Assembly (NCBI GenBank): GCA_019448385.1
Contig: JAGTXO010000001.1
Location: 1,178,001-1,242,000, forward strand
DNA from: Diacronema lutheri
Lineage: Eukaryota > Haptophyta > Pavlovophyceae > Pavlovales > Pavlovaceae
Length of the DNA stretch: 64,000 nt
Reading direction: 5' to 3'
The notes under the pieces: generated by a model
The model's input: the letters and a program-made list of their open reading frames with translations, nothing else
Database searches by the model: none
Told to the model about the DNA's origin: nothing
Program-made: the position numbers and the translations under genes
Shown here: piece after piece, positions 11,760 through 24,600 of the stretch
Layout: each line of letters opens with the position of its first letter
How positions within the stretch are numbered: position 1 is the first letter of the stretch

Positions 11760-12440
11760 ATGGCGGTCCTCCCGCTGCTCGCCGCGACACTCTCGTGGGC
11801 CGGGGGGCCGACGGCGGCGTCGCGCGTGGCGCCGCGCGCGGTGCGCGGAGGCGCGCAAATTCGTCTCGCAGAGGCCGCGTTCCAGTACAAGCGGGAGGGT
11901 GACATCATCACATTCGGCGCGAGCCAATCGTTCCTCGTGCCCGTCAAGCCCGAGGCCAAGTCCGTGCGCGAGTATGTCGCGAGCGGCTCGAAGCGTCTGA
12001 TCCTGGCGTCGTGGGACCCGTCCCAGATCGAGGAGCTGGAAGATCCGAACACATACCGAATCAAGTTCCAAAAGCTCGACTTCCTCGTGCTGAAGATCAC
12101 GCCCGAGGTGGACTGCAAGCTGTTGCAGCGCGAGGATGCTGCCGCTTTCATCTCGACGGGCTGGCGGATCCCCGGCCTCGAGGAGCACGTGAGCCTCGAT
12201 TCGTACAAAATCAAGGTGCGTGGCGAGGTGCGCACGTCACCGCCGCACGCCACGATGACCTCCTTCCGCGCCAAAATCGAGTTTGAGGTGGAGGGCAAGG
12301 TGCCCCAGATCCTCGCGGCCGTGCCCGAGGCTGCGTCGAGCATGGCCGCCGAGCAGCTCTCGCGCGCGCTGCTCGGCGGCGCGCAGAAGCGCTTCTGCGA
12401 GACGTTGCCGCGTGACTACCGCGAGTGGTCCAAGGAGTGA
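11760..12440 (+). CDS. DUF1997 family protein, probably plastid-targeted
   Basis: A single-exon 226-residue protein. The first ~35 residues are a hydrophobic signal followed by an Arg/Ala-rich stretch (MAVLPLLAATLSWAGG, then SRVAPRAVRG), as in bipartite plastid presequences. The body alternates strands and ends in a helix with LPRDYREW; its overall pattern fits DUF1997, a family of cyanobacterial and plastid proteins of unknown function. An out-of-frame ATG at 11722 lies upstream. The TACTAACGACGCTT motif lies on the opposite strand about 85 bp before the start, at the edge of the dispersed repeat. Confidence 0.7.
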   Translation: MAVLPLLAATLSWAGGPTAASRVAPRAVRGGAQIRLAEAAFQYKREGDIITFGASQSFLVPVKPEAKSVREYVASGSKRLILASWDPSQIEELEDPNTYRIKFQKLDFLVLKITPEVDCKLLQREDAAAFISTGWRIPGLEEHVSLDSYKIKVRGEVRTSPPHATMTSFRAKIEFEVEGKVPQILAAVPEAASSMAAEQLSRALLGGAQKRFCETLPRDYREWSKE

Positions 12441-12494
12441 TCTCCTTTTGCGTCAGAACAGCGGGGTCAGCACCAGCTGCGGGGGGACCGAGTG

Positions 12495-12512
12495 TAGCCA
12501 CCAATGTCGTCG
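12495..12512 (+). repeat. 18-bp direct repeat, left copy
   Basis: TAGCCACCAATGTCGTCG here recurs exactly at 26013-26030. The two copies lie in the same orientation and bracket the dynein gene. Confidence 0.9.
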
Positions 12513-12686
12513 ATCCCGCACTGCGCGCGGCGCTCACCGCCAACGTCCGCCCTGCCCCGTATCGAAACCAAATGGTCGCCACCTCCCCGCACGCCACCAC
12601 TCGTTACCCAAACGGCGCGCGCCATCGTGCCTTTTAACAGTCGCCACTGCCGTTGGGTTGGGCCCGGCGTGGGCGTTGCGCGCGCG

Positions 12687-15600
12687 ATGGGCGGCGGCGA
12701 CCCGCGGCAGGGTTTTATCTCGCAGTGCGCGCTCAACATACTCGGCGTCGATCTGCCCCCCGCGAACGGTTCCGTGTGGTCTGGCGGCGCCGCCGCGCTC
12801 CGTGCGCAGGTGGAGGATGCGCGTGAGGTCGCTCGCTTCCTCGAGGACCCGACGTGCTTTGTGCTGCAGGTCGCGTCAGTGCAGCATAGCGGGCAGTACG
12901 TGCTCAGCGTGACGAACAGCAGCGAGATTGCGCCGGGCTGCGACGGCGCGGCCCTCTTCACCAAGTGCTCCGCCGACCCGATCACCGCGTCGAACGTGCA
13001 CAAATGCGTGCTCGTCAGCCACGTGCACGGCTCGCCGGTCGTCGGGCTGCACTCGCTGCTGCACAACGTGTACAGCCCGCTGCTGTGCGACGAGGCGAGC
13101 CCGTGGTCGTCCAAACTGGACAGCAAGTCGCGCGGGCTGATGCTCCAGGTCGAGACCGCGCTCGGCTCTGTGGCGCACGGCGGCGCGCTCCGGCCGGCAG
13201 GCGTGGCCTCGGACGACGACGTCTCGACCATTTTGACGCCGGCCGACGAGTGCCGGCACTGGCAGCAGCTGGCGAGCCAGCAGGCGCACGGCGTGGACCC
13301 GTCCGCGCGCGCGCGCGCGCAGGAGTTTTGGCTGGTGCTCGAGCCGCTCGCCGAGCAGCTGGACGGCTTTTGCGAGTTGCCGTTTGGCGAGGCGCTTGAG
13401 GTCCTCGACAGCTTGCACGACGCGCTCGACGCGCTTTGGGAGGGCGGCTTTGCCGAGCGGCGGATGGCGCACCTGATGCGCGTGGTGGGTTCGTCGGTCG
13501 ACGGCCTCGTCAAGCGCAAGTTCGGCGGCCTTGACCTGTGGCGCGCGCCCTACCTGCGGGTGTGTCGCGCGCTCAAGGACTCGTCAGCGATCGCCGAGCG
13601 GTGGGCGACTGTCTGTCTCGAGCTGACGACGCTTTACTGGCCGAAGAGGGACAACGCGTGGCGTGGCGGGCCGTTCCGCGACGGCACGCTCGAGTCGCTT
13701 TCTGCCCGCCTCGACGAGGTCCTCCAGCTGCGCGTCGTGCACCAGCAGCTGAGCGCCGTGCTCACCGAGCCGGAAGCACGCGAGCTGCGCGTTGGCGAGG
13801 TTTTCGACGCGTTCGGCGGGCTCAACCCGCTGCACCACTCGGAGTTCTCGCGCGGCAAGTGGGCGGCCGCCACCGCAGCGTACCAGCGCGCGATGGACGG
13901 CATCGAGGTGCGCGTTGCCGACAAGCTCCGCCAGGCGCTCTCCTCCGCCGGCGCGCGCCCGCAGGCGCTGCTCAACGAGTTCCTTCACTTCCGCGAGCTC
14001 ATCTGCCGGCCGAACATCTCGCGCCTACTCGCACCCGAGCGCGAGATGCTGCTCTCGCAGCTCGAGGGCCACCTCTCGTCGCTGCGCGACGATTTTGACG
14101 CGCGGACGGGCGTTCTGCTCGAGAGCGCGGCCGCAGGCGCGCGTGCGGGCGGGCAGGTCGGCAAGAACCTGTCGGGCGTCGTGCAGCGCGCGGTGCTCAC
14201 TCGCACGCTGCTCGCGCGCGCGGGCGAGATGACGCGCGCCGCCGAGGCGCTGCTCGCCGACCTGCAAGGCGCCGAGCGCTTCCGCGCCAAGGCGGAGGAC
14301 CTCAAGGCGTACCTCGCCGACTATGGCGACCAGCAGTTCGCCGAGTGGTGCGAGGATGTCGAGCGCGCGCTCGTCGATGAGGAGCAGGGCGTGCAGCTGA
14401 CGGGCCGGCTGATGGTCATCTCGTCGCAGGACGCGTCGCTCGTCGTCAACTTCTCCGACAGGCTCGTCCAGTTCCTGCGCGACGTGCGCCAGCTCGCCGC
14501 GGCCGGGTACGCGATCCCGCGCGCCGTCGCCGCGCAGGAGGAGCTCGCCAAGGGGTTCTACGCGCGCGCGGTCGCGCTCCGCCAGGTGGCGAACACGTAC
14601 AACAAGCTCGACGCCGAGGTCGTGCGCTCGCAGAAGCCGCTGCTGCTCAACGAGGTGCTGCGCTTTGAGCGGATCGCGACCAACCCGACCGCGAGCGGCG
14701 GCGCGGCCGGCGCGGCCGGCGCGGCCGGCGGCCGGTCGGCGATCACGTGGGCCGACCGCGAGGAGGTGGATCGGTACGCGCGCGACCTGCACGAGGCGCG
14801 CGAGCGCCTGCAGGAGCAGATCCGCAAGCTACGCCGCACACACCAGTCGTTCGGCGACGAGGTGCAGCGCCTGATGGGCCTCTCGCTCCTGCACCAGCAG
14901 GACGACTGGAAGCGGGCGGTCGACGAGCTGCGCCGGCGGGCGAATAACATGGAGGCGCACTACCCGAACATGCAATCGTGGCGCAACCACTGGGACGTGC
15001 AGTTGTACAAGGCCCTCGAGGTGCAGTACCGCACGGGCCTCGAGAGCCTTCATGCGACGCTCCCGCCGCTTGATGCAGAGTTGCAATTCAAGAGCGGGCA
15101 GCTCGTCTTCAAGCCGCCGATCGAGGAGCTCAAGACGCTCTACTACAAGAAGGTGAAGGAGTTCATTTCCGTCCCGACCAAATTCAAGGGGCTGCAGTAC
15201 TACGACGCGAAGGCCGCGGGCGGCACCGACGACGGCGGCGGCGGCGGCGGCGGCGGCGGCAAGCTGATGACGCTCTCCGTCTTCCGCGAGATGCCCGACC
15301 GGTGCGTCGACTCGCTCGTCGAGGTGTACCGGCAGGCGGCCGCCGTCTTCCGCAAGCTCGACGAGCTGGCCGCGTCGCTGCAGCCGTGGGTCGCGCTCGG
15401 CCGGCTGCACAACATTGACGAATTCGTGCAGAGGAACTGCGTCGAGGTGTCCGAGTGGGAGGCCAACTACGCGGCGCTCAAGGCGCGACGCAAAGAGTCG
15501 GACAAGCTGCCAAACTACTTCAAGGTGGATTGCGTGACCGTCTCGCTCGTGCCGTTTAAGGCGGCGCTCGACCACCAATACGCACGCGTCGCCGGCTCGC

Positions 15601-18600
15601 TCGCCGGCTCGATGAAGGCGGCGTTCGAGTCGCAGCGCGCGGAGGTGGAGGCGTTCATCCACTCGGCGCGCGACGCGCTCCGGCTCCCGCCCGCGCCGAC
15701 GTACGAGCAGATCTTCGAGGCACGGCAGGCGCGCGCCGGGCTGCAGGAGCAGATGCGCGAGGCGGAGGGGACGATGCGCCAGCTCGGCGAGAAGTCGAAG
15801 ATGCTCTCGTCGGCGGGCGGCTCGTCGAGCGCGGCGCCCGATTTGGGCCCGCTGCGCGCCGAGTGGGACGAGCTCGACGCGTCCGTCGAGGCCTTCGACG
15901 GGATGGTGACCGAGCTGATGGCGCAGCGCAAGGCGGGCATCTCGGAGCGCGTCGCCGAGGCGGAGCGCGCCATCCACAACTTTGCGGCGCGCTGGTACGA
16001 GCTCAAGCCGAAGGCGATCCCGATCGCGGACGCGGCGGCAATGCGCGACGTCTCCGCGCGACTCAGCGACCTCAAGACCGAGTTTGACGCGGTCGAGCGA
16101 GTCTGTGCGCAGGTCTGCGATGAGTGCGACCATTTCGAGCAGCCGCCACCGCCCTTCGAGCAGCGCGACGCGGTGCGCGCGGACATCGAGTCGTTCACGG
16201 GCTCGCTCGGGCTGATCCAGGCCTTCTCGAACGAGCTCGCCAAGCTCTCGTCCGAGGATTGGATCTCCTTCCGCGGCCGGCTATGGGAGTTTGACGACTT
16301 TGTCGCTGCTTGGCTCGAGAAGGCCAAGGCCTGCCCCGCAGGGCCAGTCGCCGACCACCTCAAGGAGCTGCTGCACAAGCTGCGCGATGTCGCGCCAAAC
16401 CTCAAGCTGGTGCGCGGCGACGGCTTCGAGGCCGCCCATTGGGCCGACCTCTTCAAGCGCCTTTCGATGGAGCGCGTCGACCTGTCCAAGCTGACGGTGG
16501 GCCACTTTGTGAAGGCGGCGCAGAAGATCGTCGAGCACGCGGACGAGCTCAAGGCGCTCATCTCGCGCGCGGCGGGCGAGGTCTCGATCCGCGAGGCGCT
16601 CGGCGAGGTCTCCGCGTGGTCGCAGGACACGTCGTTCACGCTCACAGAGTACACGGAGCGCGGCCGCACGACGCCCCTCATCCGCGAGTGGAAGGAGCTG
16701 ACGACGCAGGTCTCCGACATGCAGTCGCTCCTCGGCTCGCTCAAGGAGAGCGCGTGGTACGCGCCGTTCGCCGACGAGGTGCAGGCGCACGAGCGCAAGC
16801 TGACCGCGCTCGACGATTGCCTCGCCTCGCTCAACGTGATCCAGCGCAAGTGGGTGTACCTCGAGCCCATCTTTGGGCGCGGCGCGATGCCGCACGAGGC
16901 CGCGCGCTTCGAGCGCGTCGACTCGGAGTTCCGCAACCTCGCGCTCGCGGTGGCGGACGACCCGCGCGTGCTGCAGATCTTGCGCACGCCCAACCTGCCC
17001 GAGCTCCTCGCGACGATGCTCGACCAGCTCGAGCGCTGCCAGAAGGCGCTCGCGGACTTCCTCGAGGAGAAGCGCCAGCGCTTCCCGCGCTTTTACTTCA
17101 TCGGCGACGACGACCTCCTCGAGATCCTCGGGCAGGCGAAGAACCCTGAGGTGATTCAGACGCACTTGAAGAAGCTCTTTGCCGGCATCTTCAAGGTCGC
17201 CTTTGCCGAGGGCAACCAGCAGATCGCCGGCATGTGCTCGCTCGACGGCGAGCTTGTGCCGCTGAGCGCACCCGTCGCCGTCTCTGACCAGGTCGAGGCG
17301 TGGCTCTCTGCGCTCTCCGACCTGATGCGGCACACGCTCGCAGACGAGCTCGCGACGACGCTGCGCGCGCGGCAGACCGACCTGCAGAAGACCTCGCAGC
17401 AGGTCCTCCTCGTCTCCGAGATGATCACGTTCACGCACGACTGCGAGGCGGCGATCTCCGGAGGCGGCGCGCGCGCGCTCGAGAAGCTGCGCGCCGGGCT
17501 GCTCGGCCGGCTGCAGGAGTACACGCAGCTCGAGACGGACTCGGCGCTCGTGCAGACCAAGCTCAAGGCCATGCTCCTCGATCTCATCCACAACATGGAC
17601 GTGGTCGACCAGCTGCTCGCCGCGCGCACCGCCTCGGTTACCGACTGGCACTGGAGGCGGCAGCTGCGCTACTACGCGCCCGAGCAGACGCGCGGCTCGG
17701 GCGCGTGCACGCTCGCGCAGGTGGAGGCGTCGTTCGACTACACCTTTGAGTATCAAGGCAACGCGCCCAAGCTTGTGCACACGCCGCTCACGGACAAGTG
17801 CTACATCACGCTCACGCAGGCCATGTTCATGGGCTACGGCGGCAACCCGTACGGGCCGGCGGGCACGGGCAAGACGGAGAGCGTCAAGGCGCTCGGGCAG
17901 GCCTTCGGCCGGCAGGTGCTCGTCTTCAATTGCGACGAGGGCATCGACTCGCACTCGATGGGCCGCATCTTCGTCGGGCTCGTCAAGTGCGGCGCGTGGG
18001 GCTGCTTCGACGAGTTCAATCGGCTGCTCCCCGACCAGCTCTCCGAGATCTCGCAGCAGATCCAGCTCATCCAGCACGCGCTCAAGGCGCGGCAGCCGCA
18101 CGTCGAGCTTCTCGGCGCGCAGACCAACGTCGACCCGAACGCGGGCATCTTTGTCACGATGAACCCGGCGGGCAAGGGCTACGGCGGCCGCTCCAAGCTG
18201 CCGGACAACCTCAAGGCGCTCTTCCGCGCGATCGCGATGTCCGCGCCGGACAACGAGCTGATCGCCGAGGTGATGATGTACTCGGAGGGGTTCACGCACG
18301 CCAAGGAGCTCGGCTCCAAGCTCGTCGCCGTCTTCAAGCTGAGCAAGCAGCTCCTCTCGCCGCAGCAGCATTACGACTGGGGCCTGCGCTCCCTCAAGAC
18401 GGTGCTGCGCGTCGCGGGCCAGCTTGTCGCGGCGGAGAAGAAGCGCGCGGGCGGCAAGGCGATCGCGCGCGAGGCGGAGGAGTCGGCCGTGATCAAGGCG
18501 CTGCGCATCAACACGCTCTCCAAGCTCACCTACAACGACACGGACGCGTTCAACGCGCTCATCGGCGACGTCTTCCCCGGCGCGCTCGCACAGGACATCA

Positions 18601-21600
18601 CCTACGTCGAGATCGAAGCGGCGGTCCGCACGGTGCTCGCCAAGGAGTCGCTCCAGCCGCTCGAGCTGCAGATCAAGAAGATGCTCCAGTTCTACGAGGC
18701 GACGCAGCAGCGGATGGGCGTCGTGATCGTCGGCCCTTCCGGCTCGGGCAAGACGACGATCTGCCGCGTGCTACGCCAGGCGCTCCAGTCGCTTGGCCGA
18801 AAGATCCCAATGTACACGATGAACCCGAAGGCGATGCCGCGCGAGCAGCTCCTCGGCAAGATGGACCTCGACACGCGCGAGTGGTTTGACGGCGTGCTGA
18901 CCGCATCAAGCCGCAAGGTGATCAAGGAGGAGGCTGACGTGAGCTCGTGGATCGTGTGCGACGGCGACATCGACCCCGAGTGGATCGAGTCGCTCAACTC
19001 GGTGCTCGACGACAACCACCTGCTCACGATGCCCTCCGGTGAGCGCATCCAGTTCGGGCCCAATGTCAACTTCATCTTCGAGACGCACGACCTCAAGTTC
19101 GCGTCACCCGCGACCGTCACTCGCATGGGCATGATCTTCCTCTCGGAGGAGTCGACCGAGGTCGAGTGCATTGTGCAGTCGTGGCTCGCCAAGCTCGAGC
19201 CCGACGTGCGGGCGAGGATGGACGGCTGGATCGCCGACTACTTTTACCGCGCGTACAAGTGGGTCCTCGGCGTGGGCGCGGCGGGCGTCGCGCTTGGCAC
19301 GACCAAGGCGGGCATCGTGCACGGCGGCCTCTCGCACCTGTCGCACGTGCGCACCAAAGGCGCATTCGTGCCTGCGCTCGTGCGCGGCCTCGGCTCCAAC
19401 CTGCTGCCCGACAAGCGCGCCGAGCTCGCCAAGCTCGTCTACCAGTGGGCGAACGAGTCGCCCGCCGACCGCAACCGGCCCCTCGACTCGCACTACGACG
19501 ACAAGAGCGGCGGGCACGCGCTCTACGCGCTTGATCTCGCTACCGAGCCGCTCTCGCTCGACGCCCTGTCGAGCGCCGCCGGCCCGATGGTGCGCACGGC
19601 CGACGTGCAGCGCGACACGGCGATGGTGATGCCGTGGATCGAGCGGATGGAGCCCTTCATCCTGGTCGGGCCCGAGGGCTGCGGTAAGAGCATGCTCCTC
19701 GCGCACGCCTTCGGCACGATCCGCGGCGCGCAGGTTGCGGTGGTGCACTGCTCTGCGCAGACCAAGGCGCAGCACGTGATCCAGAAGCTCTCGCAGGTGT
19801 GCCTCTCGTCTGCGACGCAGGCCGGGCGCGTCTTCCGTCCCAAGGACGGCTCGAGGCTCATCCTGTACCTCAAGGACATCAACCTGCCCAGGCCGGACAA
19901 GTACGAGACGTCCGAGCTCGTCGAGTTCTTGCAGCAGATCGTCACGTACAACGGCTTCTACGACAAGGCGCTCGAGTGGGTCGGCCTCGACAAGGTGCAG
20001 CTCGTCTGCTCGATCAACCCGGCTTCGACCCTCGGCCGCTACCCGCTCTCGTCGCGCTTCACGGCAAGCGTGCGGATCGCGTGCATCTCGTACCCCGACC
20101 GCGACTCGCTCACGGCGATCTACAGCCAGCTGTGCGGCCTCGCGCTCCATGCCGCATCCGCCGGCTCTGCCGAGTGGGACAACTCGAACGCGGCGCGCAA
20201 GCTCGCGGCGTGCATGGTTGAGGTCTACGAGAGCGTGCGGCGCAAGTTCTCACCGGACGAGCACCGGCACTACCAGTACAACCCGCGCGAGCTCACGCGC
20301 TGGGTGCGCGGCCTGCTGCGGTACGACATGCGCAGTCCGGGCGCGACGCTGCTCGACACGTGGGCGCACGAGGGCGCGCGCCTGCTGCGCGACCGGCTCG
20401 TCGACGTGCACGCGCAGAGCCGCTTCGACGCGCTCCTCGCCGCCGCCGTGCGCACGCACTTTGGGAAGGCGCTCGACGAGGACGCCGAGTCGGTCTACAC
20501 GACGTGGGCGGCCGCGCCTGGCGAGTCGATCCCAAAGGTCGGCCAGGCGACGCGCACGCTGCCGCTGCGGCGCGCGCCCCGCGCGGAGGTCGTCGCGTAC
20601 GCCGAGCGCGGCCTGCAGATGTACGAGCGCGAGATCAAGGAGCTGCGCATCCAGCTCTTCCCCGAGGCGATGGAGCAGCTGCTCCACTTTGAGCGCGTCC
20701 TCTCGCACGGCGCGGGTCACCTCCTCCTCGTCGGCCGCTCGGGCGTTGGCCGGCGGTCGCTCGTGACGCTCGCGGCGTACATGCACGACATGCAGCTCTT
20801 CTCGCCGTGCGTCACGCGCGACTATGGCGTCAAGCAGTTCCGCCTCGACCTGAAGGCGGCGCTGTCGGCGGCAGGCGTGCAGGGCCGGCACGTGGTGCTG
20901 CTCATCGAGGATTACCAGCTCGTGCAGCCGTCCTTCATCGAGATGGTCAACTCCGTGCTCTCGAGCGGTGAGGTCTCGGGCCTGTACACACCCGAGGAGC
21001 TCGAGCCGCTGCTCGCGCCGCTCAAGGAGGAGATGGCCGCAGCGGGCACGCACCGCTCGCTCTACGACTTCTTCGTCTCGCGCTGCGCGCAGTTCTGCCA
21101 CGTCGTCCTCTCGCTCGACCCGACCAACGAGCAGTTCGCCGGCCGGTGCGAGTCGAATCCGGCGCTCTTCACGCGCTGCGCCATCGTGTGGATGGGCACA
21201 TGGTCGGCGTCGTCGATGGGCACGCTGCCCGCGCCCGTGCTCGCTGACGCCGAGCTGCCCGCCGAGCTGCACGCCGGCCTGACGCGCGCCCTCGTGTCGC
21301 TGCACGAGTCGCAGGCGGCGGCCGGCCGGCTCGACCGCGGCGCGGTGCCGCGCAACTATATCTCGATGATCGGCACGTGGGGCAAGATCTACAAGGCGAA
21401 GAGGGCGGAGCTCGCTACGCGTGTCCAGCACCTCGGCGGCGGGCTCACCAAGCTCAACGACGCCGCCGCCGCCGTCGACAACCTCTCGCGCGCCGCAACC
21501 GACCAGCGCGCAAAGCTCGCCGACGCGCAGAAGCTCGCCGACGCTGCGATGGTCGACATCCAGGCGGCGATGGAGCAGGCACTCGAGCGCAAGAAGGAGG

Positions 21601-24600
21601 TGGAGCAGCTGCAGAGCATGCTCGGCGTCGAGGAGAAGGAGATGACGCGCTCTAAGGCGGGCATCGAGCTCGAGCTCTCGCACGCGATGCCGCTCCTTGA
21701 GGCGGCGCAGCAGGCGGTGGGTGGCATCCGCTCAGACAATCTCAACGAGATTCGCTCGCTCAAGATGCCGCCCGAGGCGATCCGCGACGTGCTCGAGGGC
21801 GTGCTGCGCATCATGGGCAACTTTGACACCTCGTGGATCTCGATGAAGCGCTTCTTGTCGAACAGGTCGGTGAAGGACGAGATCCTCAACTTTGATTCGC
21901 GCAAGATCACGCCAGACGTGCGCGAGTCAGTCAAGCAGCTCATGCAGCAAAAGGCGCTCTCCTTCGACGAGATGAATATTCGACGCGTCTCCGTCGCCGC
22001 CGCGCCGCTCGCCGCGTGGGTTCGCGCCAACATTGAATTCTCGACCGTGCTGCACAAGGTGGCGCCGCTTGAGGCGCAGAACGCCGAGCTCGAGGCGCGA
22101 CTCGCCGCGTCCAGGGAGCGGCTCGTTGAGTGCCAGACGCAGCTCTCGCAGCTCGACGGGCGCGTCGCGACGCTCAAGAGCAACTTCCAGAAGAAAACGG
22201 CCGAGGCTGAGAACCTGCGCGTCTCGCTCGAGAGGGCCGAGACGACGCTCGCCGCCGCGCTGCGGCTCATCGAGAAGCTCGGCGGCGAGCGCGGCCGGTG
22301 GGACGCGCAGCTGCAGCAGCTCAACGCCGAGATGGGCCGCGTGCCGGGCAAGGCGCTGATGGCCGCCGCGTTCATCACCTACCTCGCCGACGAGGAGGAG
22401 GCGACGCGCGCCGCGGCCATCGCGCGCTGGGCCGAGCTGCTCGGCGGTGCAACCAACGGCGGCGCTCGCGCCGGCGCGGCGGCCGGCTTGGAGTGGGCGT
22501 CGTTCAGCCTGCAGCGCTTCCTCTCGACGGAGGGCCAGATGCTCTCGTGGAAGGCCGCCGGCCTGCCGGGCGACGTGCTCTCGATGGACAACGCGCTCGT
22601 CATCCAGCACGCGCTCAACGTGCCATTCGTGATTGACCCGTCGGCGCAGGCGACCGCGTGGCTCGTCTCGCACCTGCAGCGCGGCGGGACGGTGGAGACG
22701 GTCACGCCCAACGAGGCGCGCTTCTCCACCGCGCTCGAGCTCTCCGTCCGCTTCGGCAAGACGTGCGTCGTGCAGGAGGTGGACGCGATCGAGCCGATTC
22801 TCGTGCCGATCGTCCGGCGCGACCTGCTGCGGCAGGGCCCGCGCTGGGTGGTGCAGGTGGGCGACAAGCAGATCGACTTCTCGGAGAGCTTTCGGCTCTT
22901 CCTCACCACGCGCAACCAGGCGCCGCACCTGCCGCCCGACGCGGCTGCGCTCGTGACGCTCGTCAACTTCTCGGTGACGCGCGGCGGCCTCGAGGGGCAG
23001 CTGCTCGGCCTCACGATCAAGCACGAGCAGCCCGAGCTCGAGTCGCAGAAGAGCGCGCTGCTGCAGGCGGAGGAGGAGCTCAAGGTGCAGCTCGAGGGCC
23101 TCGAGCGCCAGCTGCTCGACGAGCTCGCGACGAGCTCGGGCAACATCCTCGAGAACAAGGCGCTCATCGAATCGCTCAACGAGACCAAGGCAAAGTCCAA
23201 CACCATCTCGGACAAGCTGCAGCAGTCGACGCAGCTGCAGATCTCGCTCGACCAGCAGCGCGACGTGTACCGCCCCGTCGCGATCGTCGGCTCGGCCGTC
23301 TTCTTCGCGCTCGTCGAGCTGCGCCGGCTGAACGGCATGTACGCCTTCTCGCTGCCAGGCTTCCTCGCCCTCTTCCGCCAGGCGCTCGCCTCGCCCGTCG
23401 GCGGCGGCGGCGGTGCGACGGAGCGGATCGCGGGGCTGAGCATCGACCTGCAGCAGCGCACGTACCAGTACGTCGCGCGCTCGCTCCTCAAGGAGGATCG
23501 GCTCACGTTTGCGCTCCACCTCGCGCGCGCGCTCTTCCCCGCTGAGTTTGGTGCCGACGAGTGGGCCGTCTTCACGCGCAAGCAGGCGGCGGCTGGGATG
23601 GGCGGCTCGATGACACTGCCCGGCTGGGTGCCCGCGGAGCGCAAGGCGGACATGGTGCTGCTCACGCAGGCGCTGCCTTCGCTTGCGCAGGAGTGCGGCC
23701 TCAACGGGCATAGCCCCGAGTGGGCGCAGTGGGCGGCGTCCGCGGCGCCCGAGAGCGCGCCGCCGCGCTCGATGCCCGCCTCGGTCCGCCGCTTCCAGTT
23801 CTTGCTCATCCTGCAGGCGCTGCGGCCCGAGCGGCTCGGCGTCGCGCTCACCGCCTTCGCGTGCGACCTGCTCCGGCTGCCGAGCCTCGGCACCGCGCCG
23901 AGCGCGCTGCACGCGGTCGCGAGCGAGGCGACCTCGGGCCAGCAGCCGATCCTGCTCGTCACGACGGCGGGCGCCGACCCGTCGCAGGAGCTCGAGGAGC
24001 TCGCGGGGCGGCTGATGCCCGGCCGCTTCAAGCCGCTCGCGATGGGCGGGCAGCAGACGGCGACCGCGCTTCAGCTCGTGCGAGACGGCGCTCAGCGCGG
24101 CGAGTGGGTGTGCCTCAAGAATCTGCACCTCGTCGTCCATTGGGTGCCCCTCCTCGCAAAAGAGCTCTCAAGCCTCTCGCCGCACCCCGACTTCCGGCTG
24201 TGGCTCACGACGGAGGCGCACGCGGCGTTCTCGCCCATCGTGCTGCAGCAGTCGCTCAAGGTGACTTTCGAGGCTCCACCCGGCCTGCAGCGCAACCTGA
24301 GTCGTACCTACGAGACCTGGACCGCCGACTTCATCCAGGCCGGCTCGGTTCAGCGCGCGCAGACGCTCTTCGTGCTCGCCTGGTTCCACGCGCTGCTCCA
24401 GGAGCGGCGCACCTATATTCCGCAGGGCTGGTCCAAGTTTTACGAGTTCACCGCCGCCGACTTGCGCTCCGCCGCCGACTTGCTCGCCCCCGCCGGCGGG
24501 CACGGCGCGGGCGGGCCGCCCGACCTCAACACCGTGCTCGGGCTGCTCGACACGTCGATCTACGGCGGCCGGCTCGAGACGGCGGCGGACAGGCGCGTGC

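Noticed and set aside
16281-18371. A 696-codon minus-strand frame, and similar ones at 21927-24140 and 14829-16133
   Set aside because: They are shadows of the dynein heavy chain and are Arg/Leu/Glu-rich with no family pattern.
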